Assembly: GCA_903867855.1 (NCBI GenBank)
Contig: CAIPTA010000181.1
Location: 76,038 to 110,885, forward strand
DNA length: 34,848 bases
Source of the DNA: Oligoflexia bacterium
GTDB lineage: Bacteria > Bdellovibrionota > UBA1018 > CAIPTA01
Direction: 5' to 3'
In this document: positions 18,052 through 26,945 of the stretch, piece after piece
Numbering within the stretch: the first letter of the stretch is position 1
Layout: every line of letters starts with the position of its first letter
Made by a program: the position numbers and the translations under genes
The notes under the pieces: generated by a model
Seen by the model: the letters and a program-made list of their open reading frames with translations, nothing else
Told to the model about the DNA's origin: nothing
Databases searched by the model: none

Positions 18052-20373
18052 ATGCTGCGAGCGCTGAATCCGAAGAAATTTAGCCTAGTGCTTATTGCGC
18101 TATTTACCTGCTTATTTGTTTATTTGAATGTCTATACTCTTGTTGCCATTCCACTCGCCAAGCATGGACAAAATCAGTATGCGGGCTTTTTTTGTGAGCA
18201 CTTTAGCACAGCTTCATCGGATGTCTTCCAACGGCTAGAATTTGATTGGAGCACCCGTTGGCAAAAGGCTCGCTCACCGAACCCAGCCGTCGCGATTCTT
18301 GATATCGATGAAAAATCTTTGGCGGAGCTTGGTCAATTTCCTTTTCCTAGAAGTTTTTACGCGCGGCTATTGGAGAAGCTCAAGGAGCAGGGTGTTGCCG
18401 TAGTGGCGTTCGACTTTTTATTCGCCGAATCAGATCGAGTGGGAAATCAAGATATCGTGGCGTGGCTGGAGCGGAATCGTAAGCAACTGGGATTACGGGA
18501 AGAGCTCTTTACTCGCATGCACAAAGAGCTTTTGGTGGTGAGTAGTGATGAGCAATTTGGCCTAACGATCAATCGAGTGCAGTTTCCGATAACTCTTGGC
18601 TATGCCTTCGAGGGCGATGCGAATTTTACTTCAGGTATGGCCAAGAAAATTTTGAATAGTATGGCCTATGGAAATCTAGTTTCTCATAATCAAATTGAGG
18701 CAAGTGGTATCCCGTTAAGTGATTTCGCGGTGATGGACTATGGCGACTACCCGGTTTTACCGAATGATACGATCGTTTCTCCCAATATGAATAATTCGCT
18801 TTTTCGTCTCGGAGCATTCAATGCAGTGCCGGATCCGGATAGTGTGCTTCGGAAGGCTAGGCTTGTCACGATGGGTACACAAAACGGAAATATTTATCCT
18901 AGCCTCGCTGTTCAGGCGCTATCTCAGTACTGGAGATCGGATTGGAAGCTCGATAAAAAGCGCGAACTTTTTTTACACAATTCCTTGGGAAAAAAAGTAC
19001 CAGTAGACCCCTTTGGGGAGATCTTTTTGCGCTACTATGGAGGCTCAAAAACAATCCCTACTTATTCTTTTTATGATGCTTACGTGGGAAATTTGGGTGA
19101 TAGGCTGAAGGGTAAAATAGTTTTCATCGGCACAAGTGCCATCGGCTTGAAAGACCTGCGATCAAACCCATTTGCAAGCGCTTATCCCGGAGTGGAGCTT
19201 CACGGAACTTTGGCGAGTAATATCTTAAACCAAGAGTTCGTGGAGCTTGGGCTTGCCTATTATATTTGGACTTTCGTAAGCCTCATTGGACTTGGTCTCC
19301 TGGTGGCCTTTGCCGCAAATCGTCTTCACCCAATTTTTGCAGGGATTTGTTTCGTGGCGATTTCGTTGGCGATACTACTTTTGTCTCAGCTTTCCTTCCA
19401 TCGCGGCATCATGCTTCCCAGTATTTTGCCTTGTCTTGAATTTCTTTGTCTCACTATAGCCGGTGTTCTCTTTCGCTATCTCCAAGAAGAGGGCGAGAAG
19501 AAGTATATTCGCGAGGCTTTTTCCCGATATGTTTCCGGATCTGTGGTGGCAGAGCTCATGCGCGATCGCTCCAAACTTCGCTTAGGTGGGCAAAAGCGGG
19601 AGCTCACTGTTTTGTTCTGCGACCTTAAGGGTTTTACCACTTTTTCAGAGAGCTTAGACGCCTCCCTATTATCGCAACTTTTGAACGAATTTTTTACGAG
19701 CATGACGAGCTTGGTGCTCGAACATCGTGGCACTCTCGATAAGTATATGGGTGATGCGCTCATGTGTTTTTGGGGTGCTCCCATCATGATGGATAATCAC
19801 GCAGAAGAGGCTTGCGCCACGGCATTGAAGATGTGTGCGGCAGCTGATCATATCCGCCAGGCATGGGCGGAAAAGTATGGCTTTGAGGTGGATATCCGTA
19901 TCGGCGTGAATACGGGTGTGATGTCGGTGGGGAATATGGGAAGCGAGCAAGTGTTTAGCTATACCACCTTAGGTGATCAGGTAAATCTTGGATCTCGCCT
20001 AGAGGGTGTAAATAATTTTTATGGCACACGGATCTTGGTTGGCGAAATCACCTACCTTCAGGCCAAAGAAAAATTCTGTTTTCGAAAAGTGGATACGGTT
20101 TTGGTGAAGGGGAAAGATATTCCAGTTCCCGTGTATGAACTCTTAGATCTTGCAGAAAACAAGCTGAAGTATAAGCCTCTTCTTGACCAGTTTGAGGCTG
20201 CTCATCAAACTTATGCGAGTGGTCGATGGCAGGAAGCCAAACGGCTTTTTAGCGAGCATATTCAGGCCTTCCCGGGCGACGCACCAGCCAAGGCATTGTT
20301 AGCACGCATGGCAGAATTCAATTTTGAAGCTCCTAAAGAGTTTCACGGTGTTTGGACATTAGGTTCAAAGTGA
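18052..20373 (+). CDS. CHASE2-domain class III adenylate cyclase, membrane bound
   Basis: The 773-residue receptor-type cyclase makes cAMP from ATP. In order: one N-terminal membrane helix (10-35), a large periplasmic CHASE2 sensor (about 45-380, with ILDIDEKSLAELG and a PFPR motif), three membrane helices (about 403-475) and a cytoplasmic cyclase domain (about 512-690). All catalytic residues are present: metal Asp524 and Asp568, purine-selecting Lys564 and Asp642 (the adenylate rather than guanylate pair), and Asn645 and Arg649 for the transition state. After the cyclase a C-terminal segment of about 70 residues looks like a TPR-type helical hairpin. The CHASE2 ligand is unknown. It is followed after 10 bp by the HD-GYP gene. 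Confidence 0.95.
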   Translation: MLRALNPKKFSLVLIALFTCLFVYLNVYTLVAIPLAKHGQNQYAGFFCEHFSTASSDVFQRLEFDWSTRWQKARSPNPAVAILDIDEKSLAELGQFPFPRSFYARLLEKLKEQGVAVVAFDFLFAESDRVGNQDIVAWLERNRKQLGLREELFTRMHKELLVVSSDEQFGLTINRVQFPITLGYAFEGDANFTSGMAKKILNSMAYGNLVSHNQIEASGIPLSDFAVMDYGDYPVLPNDTIVSPNMNNSLFRLGAFNAVPDPDSVLRKARLVTMGTQNGNIYPSLAVQALSQYWRSDWKLDKKRELFLHNSLGKKVPVDPFGEIFLRYYGGSKTIPTYSFYDAYVGNLGDRLKGKIVFIGTSAIGLKDLRSNPFASAYPGVELHGTLASNILNQEFVELGLAYYIWTFVSLIGLGLLVAFAANRLHPIFAGICFVAISLAILLLSQLSFHRGIMLPSILPCLEFLCLTIAGVLFRYLQEEGEKKYIREAFSRYVSGSVVAELMRDRSKLRLGGQKRELTVLFCDLKGFTTFSESLDASLLSQLLNEFFTSMTSLVLEHRGTLDKYMGDALMCFWGAPIMMDNHAEEACATALKMCAAADHIRQAWAEKYGFEVDIRIGVNTGVMSVGNMGSEQVFSYTTLGDQVNLGSRLEGVNNFYGTRILVGEITYLQAKEKFCFRKVDTVLVKGKDIPVPVYELLDLAENKLKYKPLLDQFEAAHQTYASGRWQEAKRLFSEHIQAFPGDAPAKALLARMAEFNFEAPKEFHGVWTLGSK

Positions 20374-20383
20374 GGAAAGAGCA

Positions 20384-21547
20384 ATGAAGCGACTGAATCC
20401 AAGACGGGAAACAGCAAAACGATCCACTGCGATCGACCAAGAATATACGGAGCATTTGGAAGAGCTCTTAAATTTTTCTGAGATTCTAAATTCTACTTTG
20501 GATTCGAGTTTGGTGCGAGAGCGCGCCATGCAGGCTACTTGTCGGCTATTACGCTCCGAAGGCGCCACGATGTATCTAGTAGACAAGGAGAAGAATGAAC
20601 TTTTCTTTGAGGCCATAGTGGGCCAGGTGGGAACCTCTGCCTTAAAGGAGATTCGTCTCGCAATTGATGAAAGTTCTTTGGCTGGTTCCGTGGCTCTCCA
20701 TAGAAAATCTTTGATGGTGCAAAATGTGGCTTCAGAAAAGCGCCACTTTCAGCAAGCCGATAACAAAAGCAAATTGCGCACTCGCAATATGGTGGCAGTG
20801 CCGATGCTCTCCAAGGGAATTTTAGTGGGGGTATTGCAGGCAATCAACCGCGAAGGCAATCAAGAGTTTCGGGAACTGGATCTGCGTTTACTAGAAACGC
20901 TCGCGCACCAAGTGGCGATCGCTATCGATAATGCCAAGCTCTACCAAGACTTAAAAAACTCCTTCTATGAAACGATTGCGGCACTAGCGAGTGCCATTGA
21001 TATGAAGGATCGCTATACGGGCGGGCACACGAAGCGCGTGGCCTATTTCAGCGAAATGATTGCGCGCTATATGGGGTGCACGAAGGAAGAGGTTGAAGAA
21101 GTGAAGCTCGGCGCGATCCTTCATGATATTGGCAAGATTGGTGTAGAGGATTTGGTTTTGAAGAAGAATGCTCCGCTAGAAAAAGCAGAGTGGGAAATCA
21201 TGAAGGAGCACCCGGAGCACGGCTATAAAATTCTGGCTCATGTGAAGGGGCTAAAAAAGATCACCGATGGGATGCGCTTTCACCATGAGCGTCCCGATGG
21301 ATTTGGCTATCCATTGGGCCTGAAGGGCGAGGAGATTCCCCTGATTGCTCGCATCATCAGCGTGGCCGATACTTTTGACGCGATGACTTCCAATCGCCCT
21401 TATCGAAAGGGGCTCGACTACGATACTGCTTTCGAGGAGATAGTGCGTCAGAGAGGCACTCAGTTTGACGAAAAAGTAGTTGACGCATTTATCGAAGCTT
21501 TTAAGATGGAGCGTATGGGTAAAAAGCGTTCTCTTCGAGCCAAATAA
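20384..21547 (+). CDS. GAF + HD-GYP protein, probable c-di-GMP phosphodiesterase
   Basis: The 387-residue soluble protein has an N-terminal GAF sensor (about 31-185) joined by a helix to an HD-GYP domain. HD-GYP motifs are complete: GGHT (His215), HDIGKIG (His247, Asp248), HHERPDGFGYP (from His300) and the later DTFDAM. Such enzymes hydrolyse c-di-GMP to pGpG or GMP at a metal centre. The GAF domain could bind cAMP or cGMP, as some GAF domains do, but I see no decisive motif. A ribosome site (GAGGAAAG) precedes the ATG. Its stop codon abuts the GTG start of the next gene. Confidence 0.93.
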   Translation: MKRLNPRRETAKRSTAIDQEYTEHLEELLNFSEILNSTLDSSLVRERAMQATCRLLRSEGATMYLVDKEKNELFFEAIVGQVGTSALKEIRLAIDESSLAGSVALHRKSLMVQNVASEKRHFQQADNKSKLRTRNMVAVPMLSKGILVGVLQAINREGNQEFRELDLRLLETLAHQVAIAIDNAKLYQDLKNSFYETIAALASAIDMKDRYTGGHTKRVAYFSEMIARYMGCTKEEVEEVKLGAILHDIGKIGVEDLVLKKNAPLEKAEWEIMKEHPEHGYKILAHVKGLKKITDGMRFHHERPDGFGYPLGLKGEEIPLIARIISVADTFDAMTSNRPYRKGLDYDTAFEEIVRQRGTQFDEKVVDAFIEAFKMERMGKKRSLRAK

Positions 21548-22306
21548 GTGAAAATTCGCATCCTAGGCGGTGACGGTGGTGTGGCCCCAGGCTGTCATAC
21601 TCCTAGTTTTCTGCTCGACAAAAAAATACTGATCGACGCTGGCTCTGCGGCAGCCAATCTTTCCTTAGAGGATCAAAAAGAGATCGACTATATTTTTATT
21701 AGTCACTCGCACTTGGATCATGTGAAGGATATCTGTTTCTTGGTGGACAATATGTTCACCTTTCGTAAAAAACCGATCGAACTGATCAGCTCTCCGGAGG
21801 TTCTGGAAAGCCTAAAGCAGCATATTTTTAACGATAAAATTTGGCCCGATTTTTCGGCACTTTCCAATGGAAGAAGTCCCATCCTTAGCTACCGCCCTGT
21901 GACGGATAGCGTTGAATTGGAGGGCTATCAGATTCAGCTCGTTCCCGTTTCCCACACCGTGCCTGCCGTGGGGTTTCTCATTAAGGATCAAGCTGGCGTT
22001 TCGATCATTGTTACTGGCGACACTGGGCCCACAGAAGAAATTTGGACTGTGGCAAATCGGGAAAAAAAACTGAAGGCCATTTTTACGGAGATTGCGTTTC
22101 CGAATCATTTGCAATCGGTTGCTGATGCGGCGTGCCACTATACGCCCCGAAGTTTTTCTAAGGAAGTGTTGAAGCTTGCAAAGTATCCTCCTTTCTATAT
22201 TTACCACCTAAAACCAGAGTTTCGTAAAGAGCTGGGAAGAGAAATTAAAGCTTTGAAAATTCCAAAGCTTAAGTTACTGAAATTAAATCAACGCTATACG
22301 TTTTAG
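21548..22306 (+). CDS. Class II-like 3',5'-cyclic-nucleotide phosphodiesterase (metallo-beta-lactamase fold)
   Basis: The 252-residue cytoplasmic metallo-hydrolase has HSHLDH (53-58), His136 in PVSHTVPAVG, and Asp158 in VTGDTG, the metal ligands of the beta-lactamase fold. The early GCHTPSFLLD, the long gap between metal motifs and a late YHLKPEF are those of the PDEase_II family (yeast Pde1 and bacterial cAMP phosphodiesterases). RNase Z-like proteins are the nearest alternative. Its position two genes after an adenylate cyclase supports cAMP as substrate. It begins with GTG directly after the HD-GYP stop, so it is translationally coupled. Confidence 0.85.
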   Translation: MKIRILGGDGGVAPGCHTPSFLLDKKILIDAGSAAANLSLEDQKEIDYIFISHSHLDHVKDICFLVDNMFTFRKKPIELISSPEVLESLKQHIFNDKIWPDFSALSNGRSPILSYRPVTDSVELEGYQIQLVPVSHTVPAVGFLIKDQAGVSIIVTGDTGPTEEIWTVANREKKLKAIFTEIAFPNHLQSVADAACHYTPRSFSKEVLKLAKYPPFYIYHLKPEFRKELGREIKALKIPKLKLLKLNQRYTF

Positions 22307-22314
22307 AGGCTTTC

Positions 22315-23205
22315 ATGTCGTCATTTGAGAAAGTCAAAACCCCAGGGATCAAAGAGAAGGACGCGTCGGATCGCGCCAATCGAGTGCCTGAGGGAATGTG
22401 GTTTAAGTGCACCAACTGTGCAGAAGTAATGGAGACAAAAGCGCTCCAAGACAATCACTATATCTGCGTGGAGTGTAATCATCACTTTCGCATGTCGGCT
22501 CGTGAGCGCATTCACCACCTCACTAATGGCGCAGACTTTGAAGAATACGGCCAGGATTTGCGATCCAATGATCCGCTCGAGTTCTATGATTTGAAGCCCT
22601 ATAAAAATCGTCTTGCTGATTCCATTCGCAAGATGGGCGTGAATGATGCGTTCCTAGCGGGTTCTTCTAGCATCGATGGAATGCCGATTCAGATTGGCGC
22701 CTTTGAATTTAAATTCATGGGCGGCAGCATGGGCGCTGTGGTGGGTGAAAAAATCACCCTCGTTTTTGAAAAGGCCCTAGAACACAAAACTCCAGCCGTA
22801 GTAGTGAGTGCTAGCGGAGGCGCGAGGATGCAGGAGTCGATCTTATCGCTCATGCAAATGGCGAAAACGAGCGCCTATGTGCTCGAGATGCGTAAAGCTG
22901 GGCTACCCTTTGTCTCGCTTCTCACTGATCCCACTACCGGCGGTGTAGCTGCGAGTTTCGCCATGCTCGGAGATGTGATTCTCGCAGAGCCCAAGGCCTT
23001 GATTGGTTTTGCTGGCCCACGAGTGATTGAGCAAACCATTCGTCAAAAATTACCAGAAGGATTTCAAACCTCAGAGTTTCTCCTGCAGCAAGGCTTTGTT
23101 GATCAGGTGGTGCCGCGGGAAAAACTTCCGCAAACTCTTTCCTCGATCCTGCACATGCTCATGTGGAAAATGAAACAGGAACCGAAGAAGAAGCTTAAGA
23201 AATAA
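22315..23205 (+). CDS. accD: Acetyl-CoA carboxylase carboxyltransferase subunit beta
   Basis: AccD pairs with AccA to carry carboxyl from biotin to acetyl-CoA, the first committed step in fatty acid synthesis. The 296-residue protein has the zinc ribbon Cys32, Cys35, Cys51, Cys54, then the crotonase-like carboxyltransferase core with SASGGARMQE and the LTDPTTGGVAASFAMLGD segment. AGAGG lies 6 nt before the ATG at 22315, and the gene is 8 bp after the phosphodiesterase. accA is not in the window. Confidence 0.97.
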   Translation: MSSFEKVKTPGIKEKDASDRANRVPEGMWFKCTNCAEVMETKALQDNHYICVECNHHFRMSARERIHHLTNGADFEEYGQDLRSNDPLEFYDLKPYKNRLADSIRKMGVNDAFLAGSSSIDGMPIQIGAFEFKFMGGSMGAVVGEKITLVFEKALEHKTPAVVVSASGGARMQESILSLMQMAKTSAYVLEMRKAGLPFVSLLTDPTTGGVAASFAMLGDVILAEPKALIGFAGPRVIEQTIRQKLPEGFQTSEFLLQQGFVDQVVPREKLPQTLSSILHMLMWKMKQEPKKKLKK

Positions 23206-23206
23206 C

Positions 23207-25663
23207 GTGTTGCGAGCTTTTCCTTTTTTGTTTTTATTTCTCGCTGCCAGCGTGTTCGCTAGCCCTTCCTTCGAGTTCGATATTGGGGAGATCAAGCACC
23301 ACGTCACGGCGGATCGTACTCTTTATCATACCAACGAAAAGGTCTATGAGGCGTTTGGTCACGTAGTGATCAGCTCTAAAGGCGAGCGCCTATCGGCAGA
23401 TTATGTTTGGGTGGATACCCTAAACAATGAACTGAAAGCGAAGGGCAATGTAATCTTCGTAAACCAAAACAGCACCATTCAGGCGGCAGAGATTCAGTAT
23501 AATTTGATCTCGGGGATGGGGCAGATTTTTTACGGAAAAGTGTCTAACGATTCCTATACACTGCATGGTCAACTCATTCGGCGAATTAGTCAGGATCGCT
23601 TTTTAACCTCCGACGGTGAATATACCACCTGTAAAGATTGCCCTGAGAGTTGGAGCTTCGCGGCTCGTGATATGGACGTAACCTTCGATGGCTACGCCTT
23701 CATGAATGATGTCTATCTCAAGGTAAAAGATATTCCTACGGTATATGTGCCTTATCTAGTGGTGCCGGTAAAAACAAGGCGCCAAAGCGGTTTTATTTTT
23801 CCGCGCATGGGCGGCGGATCGAATCACGGATTTACCTATATTCAGCCCTTCTTTATTGCAATTGATCGCTCTCAAGATGCCACGATTGCCGTGGGCAAGT
23901 ATGCAGCGCAAGGTTCGCGTTATGAAGGGCAGTATCGCTATAAGTTTGATAGTCAAGTAGACGGCGAACTAAACTACTATCGTACTAACGATACTCACTA
24001 TCAATATTCTACGAGTAACTCGACGAATCGTTATGCCCTTAAGGGAGATAACGAATGGAATTTCGCGAAATTTGCGAACATACACTGGCGCTTAAATGAA
24101 GTGTCTGATCAGCAATATATTTTTGATTTTCCTGAAGATATAAATGGTCTTTATTTGCCAAATCTGGAATCGAACTTTTCTTGGAACGCGAGCTTCGATG
24201 ATTTCTTCATCACTACTCAGGCGAATCGTTATCGTAACTTATTATATACGTATCCAACCGGATTTGATGGCGGCACCGTGCAAGATACTCCATCAGTGTT
24301 TTTCGGCCTGAAAGATCAGAAGATTTCTGGTCCACTCCTCTTAAATTTCAATGGCCGCTTTGATAATTTTGTTCGACATAACGGTGCCTTTCAAGACGTT
24401 GCCGGAAACGGTGTGTACGACAGCACTCAAGATACGGTGAGAGAGGCTAAACGCTTCCTATTGGCACCGGAATTATCGATGCCACTGAAAGTAGGGCAGT
24501 CTTTTAGTTTAGTTCCTTCGGTGCAGTATAATGCCAACTACTACACTTTCCCGATGCCAGCGAATAGTCATCTTTCGGATACTTCGATTCGCTATTTGCT
24601 CACGAAAGTAGAGGCCTCTACCGTTATCGAGCGGGTTTACGATTATAACGGCACGCAAGTGAATCGGATTCAGCATCAGCTGCAACCTACGCTTACCTAT
24701 TCTTATATCCCTTGGATTAACCAAGATTCGAATCATCCTTTTTCGAAGCAGTTGCTCCAGTCGGGCGGAGCTTTTGATGAATATGATATTGTGCCAGTTT
24801 CGAACAGTTCTGATTACTTGCGAATACCTGAAGGAAATTCAATTCAATATGGGCTTCATAGTCGTTTGATTCGCCACATGCGCAATACGGATGAAACGAT
24901 GAAAGCCTATCCCTACGATACCTGGGTAAAAAAAGACAAGCAGTATCCAACGCCTGAAAATAAAAAAGAAGAGCTTCAAATCGAGCGCGATCGCGCTTGG
25001 GACAAGTATGGACCCAACTATAGTGAATACCAGGATATTTGGGATGTTTCGGTGGCCCAGGCCTTCGATTTTAAGGAAATACACCAATCGTCGGAAACCA
25101 CTTCGCCATTCAGCTTCTTACTCGCTCGTTCGGATCTGAATGTAGACGATTTAAGCAATACCTTGGAATATAAATACTACCCGCGGGTTTTGCTCTCACC
25201 AGCCTATCCGGCCACCGTTGGTCAGCAATTGAGTAACCGCTATACTTTCTCCACCTCGAGCACTTGGTATATCAACAAAATGGCTAATATCCATGGCACT
25301 CGATCTTTCGTTCGCAGTCTTAGTTTGAGTTATTCGGATTCCACTTTAGGGAGTGCGTCGCGGGGTATTGGTGGTTCTGTGTATTGGTCCTTCAATGATT
25401 ATTTTGCGATTGGTTATAGCAAATCCTTGGATTTGATTTCTCATAATCAGCTTAACCAATTGGTGCGTGCGGTATTTAGTTCGCCGTCTGAGTGCTGGGC
25501 CCTCGGTGTGCACTATAGTGAAGACATCAACACTGGCACGTATTTTGGCATCGATATCGGCGTAAATCTTTTTGGCACTGGCTATGTTGGTGTAAATAAA
25601 ATGGGTGGATCTGGAGCAAGCAATTTCACTGGCTCAGGAGTTCTACCAGGGACGGGAATGTGA
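23207..25663 (+). CDS. lptD: LPS-assembly protein LptD (outer membrane)
   Basis: LptD forms with LptE the outer-membrane translocon that puts lipopolysaccharide on the cell surface. The 818-residue precursor has a signal peptide (about 1-19), an OstA/LptA-like jellyroll (about 25-150, repeats such as GHVVISSKGERLSAD), then the LptD barrel with typical VPYLVVPVKTRRQSGFIFPR and many aromatic beta strands. Cysteines include C142 and C145 in TTCKDCPESW and one near the C-terminus (SPSECWALG), which can form the linking disulfide. The start is GTG at 23207, 1 bp after accD; the TTG next to it is an alternative. Its presence indicates an LPS-bearing outer membrane. Confidence 0.95.
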   Translation: MLRAFPFLFLFLAASVFASPSFEFDIGEIKHHVTADRTLYHTNEKVYEAFGHVVISSKGERLSADYVWVDTLNNELKAKGNVIFVNQNSTIQAAEIQYNLISGMGQIFYGKVSNDSYTLHGQLIRRISQDRFLTSDGEYTTCKDCPESWSFAARDMDVTFDGYAFMNDVYLKVKDIPTVYVPYLVVPVKTRRQSGFIFPRMGGGSNHGFTYIQPFFIAIDRSQDATIAVGKYAAQGSRYEGQYRYKFDSQVDGELNYYRTNDTHYQYSTSNSTNRYALKGDNEWNFAKFANIHWRLNEVSDQQYIFDFPEDINGLYLPNLESNFSWNASFDDFFITTQANRYRNLLYTYPTGFDGGTVQDTPSVFFGLKDQKISGPLLLNFNGRFDNFVRHNGAFQDVAGNGVYDSTQDTVREAKRFLLAPELSMPLKVGQSFSLVPSVQYNANYYTFPMPANSHLSDTSIRYLLTKVEASTVIERVYDYNGTQVNRIQHQLQPTLTYSYIPWINQDSNHPFSKQLLQSGGAFDEYDIVPVSNSSDYLRIPEGNSIQYGLHSRLIRHMRNTDETMKAYPYDTWVKKDKQYPTPENKKEELQIERDRAWDKYGPNYSEYQDIWDVSVAQAFDFKEIHQSSETTSPFSFLLARSDLNVDDLSNTLEYKYYPRVLLSPAYPATVGQQLSNRYTFSTSSTWYINKMANIHGTRSFVRSLSLSYSDSTLGSASRGIGGSVYWSFNDYFAIGYSKSLDLISHNQLNQLVRAVFSSPSECWALGVHYSEDINTGTYFGIDIGVNLFGTGYVGVNKMGGSGASNFTGSGVLPGTGM

Positions 25664-26469
25664 ATCTGTTACTTTCGAATGATGATAGCGTCCATGCGGA
25701 TGGAGTTCATGCACTTGCTAATGGCCTAAGCAAAATTGGATCAACAACAATCGTTGCCCCAGAGCGAGAGCGCAGCACTACTGGCCATTCGTTGACGCTA
25801 CATAAGCCTTTGCGTCTCTATAAGTATGAGAAAAATGTGTATAGCGTTAGCGGCAGCCCAGCAGATTGCATCTACCTAGGGATTCAAGAAGTTTTAAAAA
25901 AGAAGCCCGATGTGATTGTTTCTGGAATTAACCACGGCGCTAACTTGGGGCAGGATGTGTTTTATTCTGGCACTGTCTCTGCGGCTAGAGAGGGTGCGAA
26001 CCTTGGTATTCCCGCCGTAGCTGTATCGCTTTGTCTTGATTTTCATAATCCGAAAAAAGCCATGCACTTCGAAACTGCGGCGAGGGCGGCAAGGGAAGTG
26101 CTTGTAGATGCCCTATTGTATTGGGGCGAGGGGAATATCAAAAAAGGCCTAAAGAAATGGCCGAAGCATTTAGTGCTAAATGTGAATGTGCCCAATTTGC
26201 CCTATGAAAAGTTAAAAGGCTTTCGCCTTGGAATTCAAGGCATGCGCTACTACGGTGGCAAAGTAGTGAAGCGCACCGATGCCCGCGGCGGAAAATATTT
26301 TTGGATTGGCGGTAAGTACCAAGGCCATGAAAAATCTATCGTAAATTCGGATTGTAGTTTGGTGGATAAGGGTTTCGTTGCGATCACACCATTGGAAATG
26401 GACACTACGATGCTTAATGTTTATCGTGAGCTTGGCCCTACGTTTGAAAAGAAAATGAAAAAGCGATAA
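25660..26469 (+). CDS. surE: 5'/3'-nucleotidase SurE
   Basis: SurE is a metal-dependent nucleoside monophosphate phosphatase linked to stationary-phase survival. The 269-residue protein has the N-terminal LLSNDDS with Asp8 and Asp9, Ser39 in ERSTTGHS, SGSPADC, and SGINHGANLG with Asn91, which together form the metal and active site. It starts with GTG overlapping the lptD stop (GTGA), with a GGGA-rich ribosome site just upstream. It is the last protein gene before the tRNA. Confidence 0.96.
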   Translation: MNLLLSNDDSVHADGVHALANGLSKIGSTTIVAPERERSTTGHSLTLHKPLRLYKYEKNVYSVSGSPADCIYLGIQEVLKKKPDVIVSGINHGANLGQDVFYSGTVSAAREGANLGIPAVAVSLCLDFHNPKKAMHFETAARAAREVLVDALLYWGEGNIKKGLKKWPKHLVLNVNVPNLPYEKLKGFRLGIQGMRYYGGKVVKRTDARGGKYFWIGGKYQGHEKSIVNSDCSLVDKGFVAITPLEMDTTMLNVYRELGPTFEKKMKKR

Positions 26470-26493
26470 GCTATAGCCCCTGGAATTTCTTTC

Positions 26494-26569
26494 GTCCTCA
26501 TAGTTCAAATGGATAGAACGGGTCTTTCCTAAAGATCAGATTCAGGTTCAATTCCTGATGAGGGCACCA
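26494..26569 (+). tRNA. tRNA-Arg, anticodon CCU
   Basis: The 76-nt cloverleaf can be folded by eye: acceptor 26494-26500 with 26559-26565 (one T-G wobble), D stem GTTC/GAAC, anticodon stem GGTCT/AGATC with loop TTCCTAA and anticodon CCT at 26528-26530, variable loop AGAT, T stem TCAGG/CCTGA with loop TTCAATT, discriminator A and an encoded CCA (26567-26569). It reads AGG codons. It lies 24 bp after surE. Its 3' end is repeated downstream (26796-26822). Confidence 0.95.
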
Positions 26570-26576
26570 AGATTCC
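26550..26576 (+). repeat. Direct repeat, copy 1: 3' end of tRNA-Arg plus 7 bp
   Basis: This 27-bp stretch comprises the last 20 nt of tRNA-Arg including CCA and 7 bp beyond it. It is identical to 26796-26822. Similarity continues imperfectly (A-run then CCCGA) for about 15 bp after both copies. Confidence 0.9.
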
Positions 26577-26619
26577 AAAAAACCCCCGAATACTTCGTTG
26601 TCGGCGTCGCAACAGTTCC

Positions 26620-26639
26620 GGCGGCCTTCTATGGCCGCC
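26620..26639. repeat. GC-rich hairpin
   Basis: GGCGGCC (26620-26626) and GGCCGCC (26633-26639) form a perfect 7-bp stem with a 6-nt loop. It has no following T run, so it is not an obvious terminator. Confidence 0.75.
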
Positions 26640-26666
26640 TCACGGCTTGCTCCTTCTCCGCCTTGT

Positions 26667-26690
26667 CTCGGGTTTTTTTTGGATTCTTGG
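26667..26690 (-). repeat. Inverted copy of the tRNA-flanking sequence
   Basis: The reverse complement of this 24-bp stretch differs at two positions from 26813-26836, the sequence running from the CCA of the duplicated tRNA end into the A-run and CCCGAG. Together with the direct copies at 26567 and 26813 this makes three related copies within 270 bp. Confidence 0.8.
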
Positions 26691-26721
26691 GCTTTATCGC
26701 GGAGATGATCTATGTGGTTCA

Positions 26722-26746
26722 CGAATTTAGCAAGAGGCTAAATTCG
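26722..26746. repeat. Perfect 10-bp hairpin
   Basis: CGAATTTAGC (26722-26731), loop AAGAG, then its exact reverse complement (26737-26746). It is A/T-rich in the stem and has no T run on either strand. It lies in the segment between the two copies of the tRNA 3' end. Confidence 0.8.
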
Positions 26747-26795
26747 CACGGAGCGAAGCGACGCCTGAAAGGTGAGGGCTAGGAAAGCCCGAATG

Positions 26796-26822
26796 AATTC
26801 CTGATGAGGGCACCAAGATTCC
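26796..26822 (+). repeat. Direct repeat, copy 2: displaced 3' end of tRNA-Arg
   Basis: Identical over 27 bp to 26550-26576, 246 bp downstream. The rest of a tRNA is not present upstream of it, so it is a partial duplicate, as produced by site-specific integration at a tRNA 3' end or by a tRNA-derived repeat. Confidence 0.9.
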
Positions 26823-26917
26823 CAAAAAAACCCGAGCAACTTGCTACTTCCGCATGAGAGACTGCGAGGGCCGTTTGGGCAAGTGGGCCCATACTCACCA
26901 GCAACTATTATTGTTTC

Positions 26918-26945
26918 TTGACTGATTGCAGATTAGTTTTAAAGT
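26918..26945 (+). promoter_or_regulatory. Weak candidate promoter of the beta-helix gene
   Basis: TTGACT (26918-26923), 16-bp spacer, TAAAGT (26940-26945), ending 8 nt before the ATG at 26954. No ribosome site is present between, so a nearly leaderless message is implied. Confidence 0.3.

Noticed and set aside
26558..26782. A 74-codon frame covering the tRNA end and repeat patch
   Set aside because: It begins inside the tRNA, spans hairpins and repeats, and resembles no protein; I considered a GIY-YIG nuclease remnant but found no motif.
26577..26795. Possible structured small RNA between the tRNA-end repeats
   Set aside because: Three hairpins are present, but there is no promoter, terminator or match to a known RNA family, so I list it only as a repeat patch.
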